Positions 18,039 to 25,158 of a stretch of DNA of 40,696 nucleotides are shown here, in pieces. Both the position numbers and the translations under genes were made by a program. Numbering within the stretch: position 1 is the first letter of the stretch; each line of letters starts with the position of its first letter. The stretch comes from Tateyamaria pelophila (GTDB taxonomy: Bacteria > Pseudomonadota > Alphaproteobacteria > Rhodobacterales > Rhodobacteraceae). Location of the stretch: assembly GCF_019966495.1 (NCBI RefSeq), contig NZ_JAIMIA010000038.1, positions 1 to 40,696 on the forward strand, written 5' to 3'. The notes beneath the pieces were generated by a model. The model was not told where the DNA came from. It saw only the letters and a program-made list of their open reading frames with translations, and searched no databases.

Positions 18039-19469
18039 TCAGAGCCCTTTGGCCCGGTAACTGGCCGCAACCTTTTCGATCGCCACAAGATAGGCAGCGG
18101 TGCGCAGGTCGTCGACATCATCACGCCCGTGCCAGACGGCCGCCATCGACTGATAAGCCGCGCGCATCGTGTCATCGAGACCCGATCGCACCAGTTCAAG
18201 TTCCCCCGCCCCGCGCAGGTACTTTTCCTTGAAGTCCGGTGTCATGCTCCAGGCATCGCCCAAGTGATCGCTCAGACGTGTCAGCTCGTCGACAACAAGC
18301 TGGTGGCGCGCCTCTTCCTGACGGCGCTGCATGCGACCAAAGCGGATATGGCTCAGGTTCTTGACCCATTCGAAATAGGACACTGTCACACCGCCCGCAT
18401 TGGCGTACATGTCGGGAATAATGACGGTTCCCTTTTCGCGCAGGATGTTGTCGGCACCGGCAGTGACGGGACCATTCGCCGCCTCGATGATCAAAGGCGC
18501 CTTGATCCGATCTGCGTTTCCAAGGTTGATCACACCCTCCAGCGCGGCCGGCAATAGAATGTCACATGCCTCTTCAAGCACCGTGGACCCGTCTTTGACA
18601 TAAAAACCATCCGGATAGCCCGAGACGCCGTCATGATTTGCAATCCAGTGTCGGACCGCCTCGACGTCCAACCCGTTTGGATCAGTCAACGCACCGTCAC
18701 GTTCAATGATGCCGGTGATCTTGCAGCCGTCTTCTTCGGACAAAAACTTGGCGGCGTGATATCCCACGTTGCCCAAGCCCTGCACAATAACGGTCTTGCC
18801 ATTCAATGTGCCCGTCATCCCTGCCTTTTTGACCCCTTCCCTGTCGCGGAAGAACTCTCGCAGAGCATATTGGACACCGCGTCCAGTCGCTTCTGTGCGG
18901 CCCTGAATGCCGCCCGCGTTGGTCGGTTTGCCCGTGACACAGGCACTGCTGTTGATGTCAGTCGTGTTCATGCGCTTGTACTGGTCCGCGATCCAGGCCA
19001 TCTCGCGCTCGCCGGTGCCCATATCAGGTGCCGGGACGTTCTGGGCCGGGTTGATCATGTCGCGCTTGATCAACTCATAGGCAAAGCGCCGCGTGATCAA
19101 TTCCAATTCGTGCTCATCATATTCGCGCGGATCGATACACAGCCCCCCCTTGGAGCCGCCAAACGGCGCTTCGACCAGAGAACATTTGTAAGTCATGAGG
19201 GCGGCCAGCGCTTCCACTTCGTCCTGGTTCACACTGATGGCGTATCGAATGCCACCCTTGACCGGCTCCATATGTTCAGAGTGCACAGAGCGGTATCCGG
19301 TGAACGTCTGCATCTGGCCCCGCAAGCGCACGCCAAAGCGAACCGTATAGGTCGCGTTGCAGACACGTATCTTTTCCTCAAGGCCCGGGGGCAGGTCCAT
19401 CAGCGCTACGGCGCGATTGAACATCATGTCCACGCTTTCGCGAAAACTGGGTTCATTTGGTGTGCTCAT
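18039..19469 (-). CDS. Glutamate dehydrogenase (Glu/Leu/Phe/Val family)
   Basis: 476-residue enzyme interconverting glutamate and 2-oxoglutarate plus ammonia. The substrate-binding lysines are visible in VKGGIRY (K71), MTYK (K95) and PFGGSKGG (K107, catalytic position). A Rossmann domain with GLGNVGYHAAKFL at about 235-247 follows. Start ATG 19469 is preferred over the longer frame because AAGGAGACACCGG lies at ideal spacing upstream. Coenzyme preference cannot be assigned safely from the motif. It is a single-gene unit. Sarcosine breakdown by the nearby sox operon yields glycine, so a nitrogen link is conceivable but not shown. Confidence 0.93.
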   Translation of the reverse strand: MSTPNEPSFRESVDMMFNRAVALMDLPPGLEEKIRVCNATYTVRFGVRLRGQMQTFTGYRSVHSEHMEPVKGGIRYAISVNQDEVEALAALMTYKCSLVEAPFGGSKGGLCIDPREYDEHELELITRRFAYELIKRDMINPAQNVPAPDMGTGEREMAWIADQYKRMNTTDINSSACVTGKPTNAGGIQGRTEATGRGVQYALREFFRDREGVKKAGMTGTLNGKTVIVQGLGNVGYHAAKFLSEEDGCKITGIIERDGALTDPNGLDVEAVRHWIANHDGVSGYPDGFYVKDGSTVLEEACDILLPAALEGVINLGNADRIKAPLIIEAANGPVTAGADNILREKGTVIIPDMYANAGGVTVSYFEWVKNLSHIRFGRMQRRQEEARHQLVVDELTRLSDHLGDAWSMTPDFKEKYLRGAGELELVRSGLDDTMRAAYQSMAAVWHGRDDVDDLRTAAYLVAIEKVAASYRAKGL

Positions 19470-19767
19470 CCGGTGTCTCCTTTTAGGGTCGCGACTCGCT
19501 TTTTGCGCGGTCGGTAAGGACAACCTATGCGGAATTTCAGTTGATATGCGTTTTTTTTGGGCAATTTAAAAACGGCCATGTGGTCGCTCCTCAGCAGAAT
19601 AACGATATGCAGCCGGTTCAGCCGCAAGGGCAGAACCGTTGAAAAGTGATCCTTTAATCCACACTCAATCCGTTGTTTCGCCAGATTTCGAACACATTCA
19701 CCGGTCACTTCCATAATCGGACGCATGGGCTGCAACGCCTGCAAACCATAAAAAGAATGGGTAATGC
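19470..19767. other. Divergent intergenic region gdh / TadG-like operon
   Basis: About 300 bases between divergent genes. Noted are a T8 run near 19550 followed by an A/T-rich stretch, which could contain the gdh promoter, and a CCGGTTCAGCCGC segment near 19614. No convincing gene, RNA or operator was identified. Confidence 0.4.
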
Positions 19768-21183
19768 ATGCCTTGGATTTGGAAATCGAGACACATCAGC
19801 GGCGACCCCTTGCGCCGTCAGGTCGCACGCTTCTCGCGCGACGAATCCGGGACGATGACCATTTTCGCAACTTACATAATCCTTATGATGATCCTGGTGT
19901 GCGGCATCGGCGTGGACCTGATGCGCAATGAAATGGAGCGTACGAACGTCCAGGCCACAATGGATCGGGCCATTCTGGCCGCGGCCGATCTTGATCAGAC
20001 CCTGGATCCGGAAGCCGTTGTGCACGATTACTTTGCCAAGTCCGGGCTCTCCGAATTCCTGACATCCGTCAGCGTCGACGAGGGCATCAACTACCGCACC
20101 GTCAGTGCGGTGGCGGCAGGCACAACGCCAACCCGGTTCATGCATCTGATGGGCGTTGATGAGTTGCCCGTTCCCGCGGGCGGCACCGCCGAGGAACGCG
20201 TCGAGAATGTCGAAATTTCAATGGTGCTCGACATCTCCGGGTCGATGGGGCGCAACAGCAAGATGTCAAACCTTCAGGATGCGGCGAAGGCGTTCGTGGA
20301 CACCGTCATTCAGGACACAACCGACGATCTGATTTCAATCTCACTTATCCCATACACCGCTCAGGTGAATGCCGGACCGGACATCTATAGTGAGTTAAAG
20401 ACCAACCATCGGCACAATTATTCGCACTGCATCGACTTTGAGGAGAACGATTTCCTCACGTCCACGATCAGCTTCACGCGCACATACGAACAAATGCAAC
20501 ACTTTGAAGAAGGGTATGACTATTACTCTTCGAGGCGTATTGGGAATCCGGGCTGCCCGCAGCAAACCTACGAACGGATCGTGCCTTTCAGCCAGAACAA
20601 GACCAGCCTGAAGGCAACCATCGACGATTACCGGGCGCGGGCCAACACATCCATTCACCTCGGCATGAAATGGGGTGTGGCGCTGCTCGATCCGTCTTTC
20701 CGCCCGATCACGCAGGCGCTCGCGCTGGACGACAAGATCGACGGTGTCTTTGCAAGCCGCCCGCAGGATTACGACGACGCCGAAACCATCAAGACTCTGT
20801 TGCTGATGACGGACGGTGAAAACGTCAATACGACACGCATCCAACCGTGGTACTACAACAGCAACAGTGAATATGTGCATTGGTCCAAATATCCGCTGTA
20901 CTGGTACCTCAACAACCACAACGTGGGCAGTTGGAACAACTGGCGTTACACGAAATATACCTCTGGTCAGGCCGACACGATGTTGTCCAACATTTGTGAT
21001 GCGGCCAAGGCCAAGGGGATCATCGTCTGGTCCATCGGGTTCGAAGTCACGAACCACTCCGCAAATGTCATGGAAGACTGTGCCTCCTCGCCCAGCCACT
21101 TCTTTCGGGTCGAGGGGGTCGAGATTACCGAAGCTTTCGAGGCTATCGCCAAGCAGATCAATCAACTGAGGTTGACACAATGA
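19768..21183 (+). CDS. TadG-like protein with von Willebrand factor A domain
   Basis: 471-residue envelope protein. The N-terminus has the TadE/TadG-type segment: RDESGTMTIFA, then a membrane helix at about 31-50, with the rest outside. A vWA domain starts near 145 with a full MIDAS motif DISGSMG (155-161), and a later LLMTDGENVN supplies the TD residues. Unlike the two following proteins, position +5 after the glycine is phenylalanine rather than glutamate, so it is probably a membrane anchor and not a processed pseudopilin. It carries a tyrosine/asparagine-rich insertion (WYYNSNSEYVHW, about 350-390). First of three genes with ATGA overlaps. The main tad genes (cpaF, tadBC, rcpA) are absent from the window. 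Probable role: surface adhesion or pilus assembly. Confidence 0.85.
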   Translation: MPWIWKSRHISGDPLRRQVARFSRDESGTMTIFATYIILMMILVCGIGVDLMRNEMERTNVQATMDRAILAAADLDQTLDPEAVVHDYFAKSGLSEFLTSVSVDEGINYRTVSAVAAGTTPTRFMHLMGVDELPVPAGGTAEERVENVEISMVLDISGSMGRNSKMSNLQDAAKAFVDTVIQDTTDDLISISLIPYTAQVNAGPDIYSELKTNHRHNYSHCIDFEENDFLTSTISFTRTYEQMQHFEEGYDYYSSRRIGNPGCPQQTYERIVPFSQNKTSLKATIDDYRARANTSIHLGMKWGVALLDPSFRPITQALALDDKIDGVFASRPQDYDDAETIKTLLLMTDGENVNTTRIQPWYYNSNSEYVHWSKYPLYWYLNNHNVGSWNNWRYTKYTSGQADTMLSNICDAAKAKGIIVWSIGFEVTNHSANVMEDCASSPSHFFRVEGVEITEAFEAIAKQINQLRLTQ

Positions 21184-21719
21184 TACGCCGCGCAGCGACG
21201 ATCCTCCGTCAGTTCAAACGAGACGAAAACGGTCAGATGCTGATCGAATTTGCCCTTGCCGTTCCGCTGATCTTCACGCTGTTCATGACGTCTGTCGAAA
21301 TGGGCATCTATTCCATGCGTCAGATGTTTCTGGACCGCGGGCTTGATATGGCGGTGCGTAATGTCCGGCTCAACACGGGCGTGAACTATACGCATCACGA
21401 CATCAAAGTCATGATTTGCCAATATTCACACTTCCTCGAAGATTGCGAAACGGCCCTCAAGCTGGAATTGCACCCGATCGACCCGCGTGCCTTCGCCGGC
21501 TTTGACAGTCCCGAGGACTGCGCTGACATCTCGCAACCTGTCACGCCTTCGCGGACGTTTGTGCATGGGGGCGAGCATCAGCTGATGCTTGTCCAGGCCT
21601 GCTATATGTTCGATCCGGTGTTCCCGACATCCGGTCTTGGATACGCATTGACCAAAGACGGTTCGGGCCGTTCGAAAATGATCTCCCTGTCCGGATTTGT
21701 ACAGGAACCAAACTCATGA
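21180..21719 (+). CDS. TadE-like pseudopilin-type protein
   Basis: 179-residue TadE family protein. The N-terminus RDENGQMLIEFALAVPLIFTLF shows the class IVb pseudopilin pattern: glycine 18 at the processing site, glutamate 23 at mature position +5, then a hydrophobic helix. The mature domain contains four cysteines (ICQYSH, LEDCET, EDCADI, QACYMF) that may form disulfides in the periplasm. The start ATG overlaps the upstream stop (ATGA), so expression is coupled to the vWA protein. Processing would need a TadV-like prepilin peptidase encoded elsewhere. Confidence 0.85.
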   Translation: MIRRAATILRQFKRDENGQMLIEFALAVPLIFTLFMTSVEMGIYSMRQMFLDRGLDMAVRNVRLNTGVNYTHHDIKVMICQYSHFLEDCETALKLELHPIDPRAFAGFDSPEDCADISQPVTPSRTFVHGGEHQLMLVQACYMFDPVFPTSGLGYALTKDGSGRSKMISLSGFVQEPNS

Positions 21720-22267
21720 CCCGCTGCGCCCGCATGTTCCGTCGCTTTCGCGATGACGAGGAAGGCAGCATCGCTGTCGAGACCCTTCTGATTGTGCCAG
21801 TGATTTTCTGGGTCTACCTGACGATGTTCTCGATCTTTGATGCCTACCGTCATCATTCGATCAACCAGAAAGCCGCCTATACGATCGGCGACATCATCTC
21901 GCGCGAAACGACGCCGATCGACGGCAGCTACATGCAAGGGACCCGCGAATTGCTGGCCTATCTGACCGCAAACGAAGCGAGCAAGGTCGCCATTCGGGTG
22001 ACAAGTGTCAAATACGATGCCGAAAACGACGTGTACAAACGTGATTGGTCCCACACGCAGGGCTGGGTGCCGAAACTTGGCAACAACGAGGTCTCTGCGC
22101 TCAGGGATGACTTGCCCGTGCTGCCACATAACGAACGCGTCATGGTGGTCGAGACATTTGCGAAATACGAGGCACCGTTCAATACCGGTCTGTCAGACCG
22201 CGAAATCCACAACTTTGTATTTACGCGTCCGCGCTATGCGCCGCGGGTCTTGTGGTCTGACGGCTGA
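21716..22267 (+). CDS. TadE/TadF-like pseudopilin-type protein
   Basis: 183-residue protein paralogous in design to the preceding one. DDEEGSIAVETLLIVPVIFWVYL gives glycine 17 as processing site and glutamate 22 at +5, followed by one membrane helix. The rest is a soluble extracytoplasmic domain without recognisable motifs. It overlaps the upstream gene by four bases and ends directly against the stop of the convergent membrane-protein gene with no spacer, so the opposing transcripts must overlap. With the two upstream genes it forms a TadG-E-F-like set. Confidence 0.83.
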   Translation: MTRCARMFRRFRDDEEGSIAVETLLIVPVIFWVYLTMFSIFDAYRHHSINQKAAYTIGDIISRETTPIDGSYMQGTRELLAYLTANEASKVAIRVTSVKYDAENDVYKRDWSHTQGWVPKLGNNEVSALRDDLPVLPHNERVMVVETFAKYEAPFNTGLSDREIHNFVFTRPRYAPRVLWSDG

Positions 22268-22777
22268 TCACTTGGCGTCCGAACGATCAAGCTCGCGTTG
22301 TGCAATCATCGCCGAAATCATCTCGGCCATGAATTTTGCCTGGGGTCCGGGCACCATGCCGCCGACACCAATGCGGGACCCGATCCGCCACCACATGCCG
22401 GGACGCCATGTCCGGCCCTGCCCTGAGGACAGCCGGATCAAAAATCCGTTCGATGGTTTGAAGGCAAAAGCACCGCGGTCGAGTGATACTATGTCCTCGA
22501 CGCGCGCGATCAATATGCCCGACGTGTCGCGCAACTCGTGTTCTGTCAGTTCCAGAGCATTTCCGGTGGCCTTGCGCATCCTTTCGGCGATCCAGATCGA
22601 TCCGCCCCCCATGGCCAGCAAAAACAATTGCCAGCCAATCTCGGGCGGCTGCGTGAGCGCCACGTAAATCACCATCAAAGACAGGACATAAAGCGACCCT
22701 ATTCCAAGAATGCGCCGCCCCATGGAGGAGTGGATCACGGCAAGGACTTCGGGCTCGGATGAATTCGTATCAGACAT
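22268..22777 (-). CDS. Small membrane protein of unknown function
   Basis: 169-residue protein, not recognised beyond its topology. Two hydrophobic segments (about 22-42 and 47-63) form a membrane hairpin. A cytoplasmic domain follows (LTEHELRDTSGILIARVEDIVSLDRG then FKPSNGFLIRL) that resembles the PH-like domains of small bacterial membrane proteins. The C-terminus is helical and charged. It is monocistronic or co-transcribed from the upstream side. Its stop abuts the TadE-like stop on the opposite strand. Confidence 0.75.
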   Translation of the reverse strand: MSDTNSSEPEVLAVIHSSMGRRILGIGSLYVLSLMVIYVALTQPPEIGWQLFLLAMGGGSIWIAERMRKATGNALELTEHELRDTSGILIARVEDIVSLDRGAFAFKPSNGFLIRLSSGQGRTWRPGMWWRIGSRIGVGGMVPGPQAKFMAEMISAMIAQRELDRSDAK

Positions 22778-22827
22778 CCGCTGCTCGTAGCCCGCACTGC
22801 CCCCGCTCGCAAGTCCCCGCCATGGCT

Positions 22828-23772
22828 TTAGCGGCGCACGATGACTTCGGCACCGACCTCTTCGGGTTCGTCATCTGTCATTTCGGGCGGAAAGCCCGGC
22901 GCCGTCACGTCCAGCCCCGTCGCGGCCTCAAGCCGTTTGATGATGTTCGGTGACAACTCACGCGGACCGAATTTGGCGATCCCATCCTGAAAGATATCGA
23001 TCAGCAACGGGTTCAACTCCAACGGCACCCCGGCCCGATCCGCCACGTTCTGAAACAGTCCGATATCCTTGGCCACGAGGTCCATCGTAAAGGAAATGTC
23101 ACGGCTCCCGTTCAGGATAACCTGACTTTCCGTTTCGTGGACAAAGGAGGTGCCCGAACTGATTGCCATCGCCTCATAGGCGACGCCCAGGTCCATACCC
23201 GCGCCTTTTGCCACGGTCAGCGCCTCGGCACAGCTGACAAGGTTCGCAGTCGCCAGATAGTTTGTAATGACCTTCAGAATGGAGGCGCTGCCCAGATCGC
23301 CAGTGTGCAAGACCCGCCGTCCCATTGTAGTCAGAAGCGGCAAGATCCGCTCAAACGTCTCCCGGTCGCAACCGGCGAAAATGCTGATGTTGCCGGTGTC
23401 CGCCCGGTGACAGCCGCCCGAGACCGGGCAATCGACCGCAGCCCCACCGGCCGCGATAACCTGCGCACCGATCCGTTTGACCTCGGCCTCATCGGTTGTC
23501 GACATCTCCATCCAGATTTTTCCGGGCGCGACGTGAGGCAACATCTGCTCCAGCACGGCGGCGGAGGCCGCAGGATTGGGCAGGCACGTGATCACCGCAT
23601 CGCAGCTTTGCATCAGATCAGCCGGGCTTTTGCCATCACGGGCGCCTGCCGCAGCTTTCCCTGCGACGAAGTCCGTGTTCAGATCGTGAACCGCCACGTC
23701 GTGACCGTTCCGGATCAAACTGCCGGACAGTTTTCCCCCCACATTTCCCAACCCGATGAAACCAATTTTCAT
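22828..23772 (-). CDS. Beta-hydroxyacid dehydrogenase (3-hydroxyisobutyrate dehydrogenase family)
   Basis: 314-residue NAD(P)-dependent oxidoreductase. The Rossmann motif is KIGFIGLGNVGG (2-13). The substrate-binding DCPVSGG (114-120) and the catalytic lysine K167 in GSASILKVITNY are intact. The family includes 3-hydroxyisobutyrate, tartronate-semialdehyde and sulfolactaldehyde reductases, which cannot be told apart reliably by eye. Start ATG 23772 is chosen because the frame upstream to 23844 has no similarity and GGAAAG precedes the ATG. It lies downstream of the uronate-dehydrogenase-like gene on the same strand (194-base gap). A role in sugar-acid or C3-sulfonate metabolism is possible given the neighbours but is inference. 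Confidence 0.88.
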   Translation of the reverse strand: MKIGFIGLGNVGGKLSGSLIRNGHDVAVHDLNTDFVAGKAAAGARDGKSPADLMQSCDAVITCLPNPAASAAVLEQMLPHVAPGKIWMEMSTTDEAEVKRIGAQVIAAGGAAVDCPVSGGCHRADTGNISIFAGCDRETFERILPLLTTMGRRVLHTGDLGSASILKVITNYLATANLVSCAEALTVAKGAGMDLGVAYEAMAISSGTSFVHETESQVILNGSRDISFTMDLVAKDIGLFQNVADRAGVPLELNPLLIDIFQDGIAKFGPRELSPNIIKRLEAATGLDVTAPGFPPEMTDDEPEEVGAEVIVRR

Positions 23773-23966
23773 GACACGTCTTTCCTTGTCTTTTACTTTC
23801 AAGGACTGCAGCATGCCGCTCCTTGTCCGTCCTGTTTGCGACATGGCGCGACCGGAATTTGCAACTTTCCGCCCCCTTCGGGCGCGCGCCCGATCGCCCC
23901 GAAGTCGTTGAAGCCTTCTGCATTATTCCACGCCGGAAAATGCGCAGTTTGGCTTGCGCCCGGATG

Positions 23967-24812
23967 TCAGGTATCGCCCTTGCCGGTGTCGTCCTTGTTC
24001 AGGTTCAACGCCATCATCGCACTCTTGCCAAGCGGCACCCCCGCGAAAGGCCCCCCGTGCCGATAGTCCGATGGATCAAGAGGATCGAGCGGTTCGGAAT
24101 TGGCATAAATCTCTTCTGCGAACTGTTCTGCGTTGTCGCGCGGTCGAAACCCCAAATGCTTTGCCCCGGAATTGTCCACGGGCGCGCGATCGTTGTCCGA
24201 CACGCCGTAGATAACCGAAAACCCGACGATAGGCGTATCAATTGCCCGCTGCACCAACAGGATCATGTCGTCATAGCTGAGCCAACTGCCGACGGCGCGT
24301 GGGTTTGTCACCTGCGCACAGGACAAGATGCGCAGACACACGCATTCCAGCCCACGTTTTTCCCAGTACATCCGGCCCAGATCTTCGGAAAAGCACTTGG
24401 CAAGGCCGTAAAACGTATCGGGGCGATGCGGCACGTCAATGCCAATCGCCTGCGTCTTGGGATACATGCCGACCGCGTGGATAGACGACGCATAGACGAC
24501 CCGCCGGACACCGTGACGCGAGGCGGCCTCCCAGACGTTATAGGAGCCGATAAAGTTTGGCCCCAACAACTCTTCGAACGGAGCTTCGTCTACAATTGCG
24601 CCGAAATGCACAACCATATCGGCCCCTTCGAGCAGCGGGCCAATCTCGTTCATATTGGCGACATCCGCCCGCACATAGGTCTCGTTGGCCGCAAGATCAT
24701 CGATGCTCTCGACGATATCGGTACTCACCAAAGTGTCACACATTTTCGCCAATGGTCCGCGTAGATACGACCCCAGGCGTCCGGCCGCGCCGGTTAAAAC
24801 AAGCTTTTTCAT
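23967..24812 (-). CDS. Uronate-dehydrogenase-like NAD-dependent epimerase/dehydratase family protein
   Basis: 281-residue extended short-chain dehydrogenase. The nucleotide site is LVLTGAAGRLG (4-14). The catalytic triad positions are visible as SS (109-110) and Y135-GLA-K139. The stretch YASSIHAVGMYPKT and DVPHRPDTFYGLAKCFSEDLGRMYWEKRGLE closely follows bacterial uronate dehydrogenase (Udh), which oxidises galacturonate or glucuronate to the aldarolactone. Length is slightly above Udh (about 265). Its start ATG overlaps the stop of the decayed FAD oxidoreductase upstream (ATGA), so it was once the second gene of a coupled pair. True substrate not proven. Confidence 0.8.
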   Translation of the reverse strand: MKKLVLTGAAGRLGSYLRGPLAKMCDTLVSTDIVESIDDLAANETYVRADVANMNEIGPLLEGADMVVHFGAIVDEAPFEELLGPNFIGSYNVWEAASRHGVRRVVYASSIHAVGMYPKTQAIGIDVPHRPDTFYGLAKCFSEDLGRMYWEKRGLECVCLRILSCAQVTNPRAVGSWLSYDDMILLVQRAIDTPIVGFSVIYGVSDNDRAPVDNSGAKHLGFRPRDNAEQFAEEIYANSEPLDPLDPSDYRHGGPFAGVPLGKSAMMALNLNKDDTGKGDT

Positions 24813-25000
24813 TTGATATCTCCGAAAGTCAAATCACTGCTATTTCGATGATCGGTGTGCCACGCGCGATGTGGGCCATGGCCGGAAAACCCATTGAGAA
24901 AGTTGAAGTTCTCAACATCGGGATGCGGTCCCATGATCGCGCCGCCGTCGATGACGACATCGTAGTGCATATCTGGAGGCGATTGCAGATTTCCTGCCAT
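24809..25000 (-). pseudogene. Collapsed FAD-dependent oxidoreductase (DAO family) remnant
   Basis: A short frame joins the two ends of a glycine-oxidase/sarcosine-oxidase-type flavoprotein. MHYDVVIDGGAIMG (from ATG 24970, with a ten-codon extension to 25000) is the N-terminal FAD motif, normally followed by about 350 residues. Here it runs directly into HPDVENFNFLNGFSGHG, which is the C-terminal FAD-contact motif of the same family. After that the continuation fits better in another frame (a VARG-like IARGTPIIEIAVI reading), suggesting an additional frameshift. The frame still ends in an ATGA overlap with the uronate-dehydrogenase-like gene. I read this as a gene that lost its middle by deletion. 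The remaining 158 bases up to the cyclase hold nothing recognisable. Confidence 0.65.
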
Positions 25001-25158
25001 GCGAAGTCTTTCTTTCCTGCGGCCTGCTTTGCACAGGTCCATCTGAAACCGGCGCAGGATGTCTGGTGCACATTGCTGCAATCATGTGCCACGCACCAGC
25101 CCTTTTGGCACATTCCGACCTGCCCGGAGCAGGCGCATACTGGGAGCCGCACCCGGCT

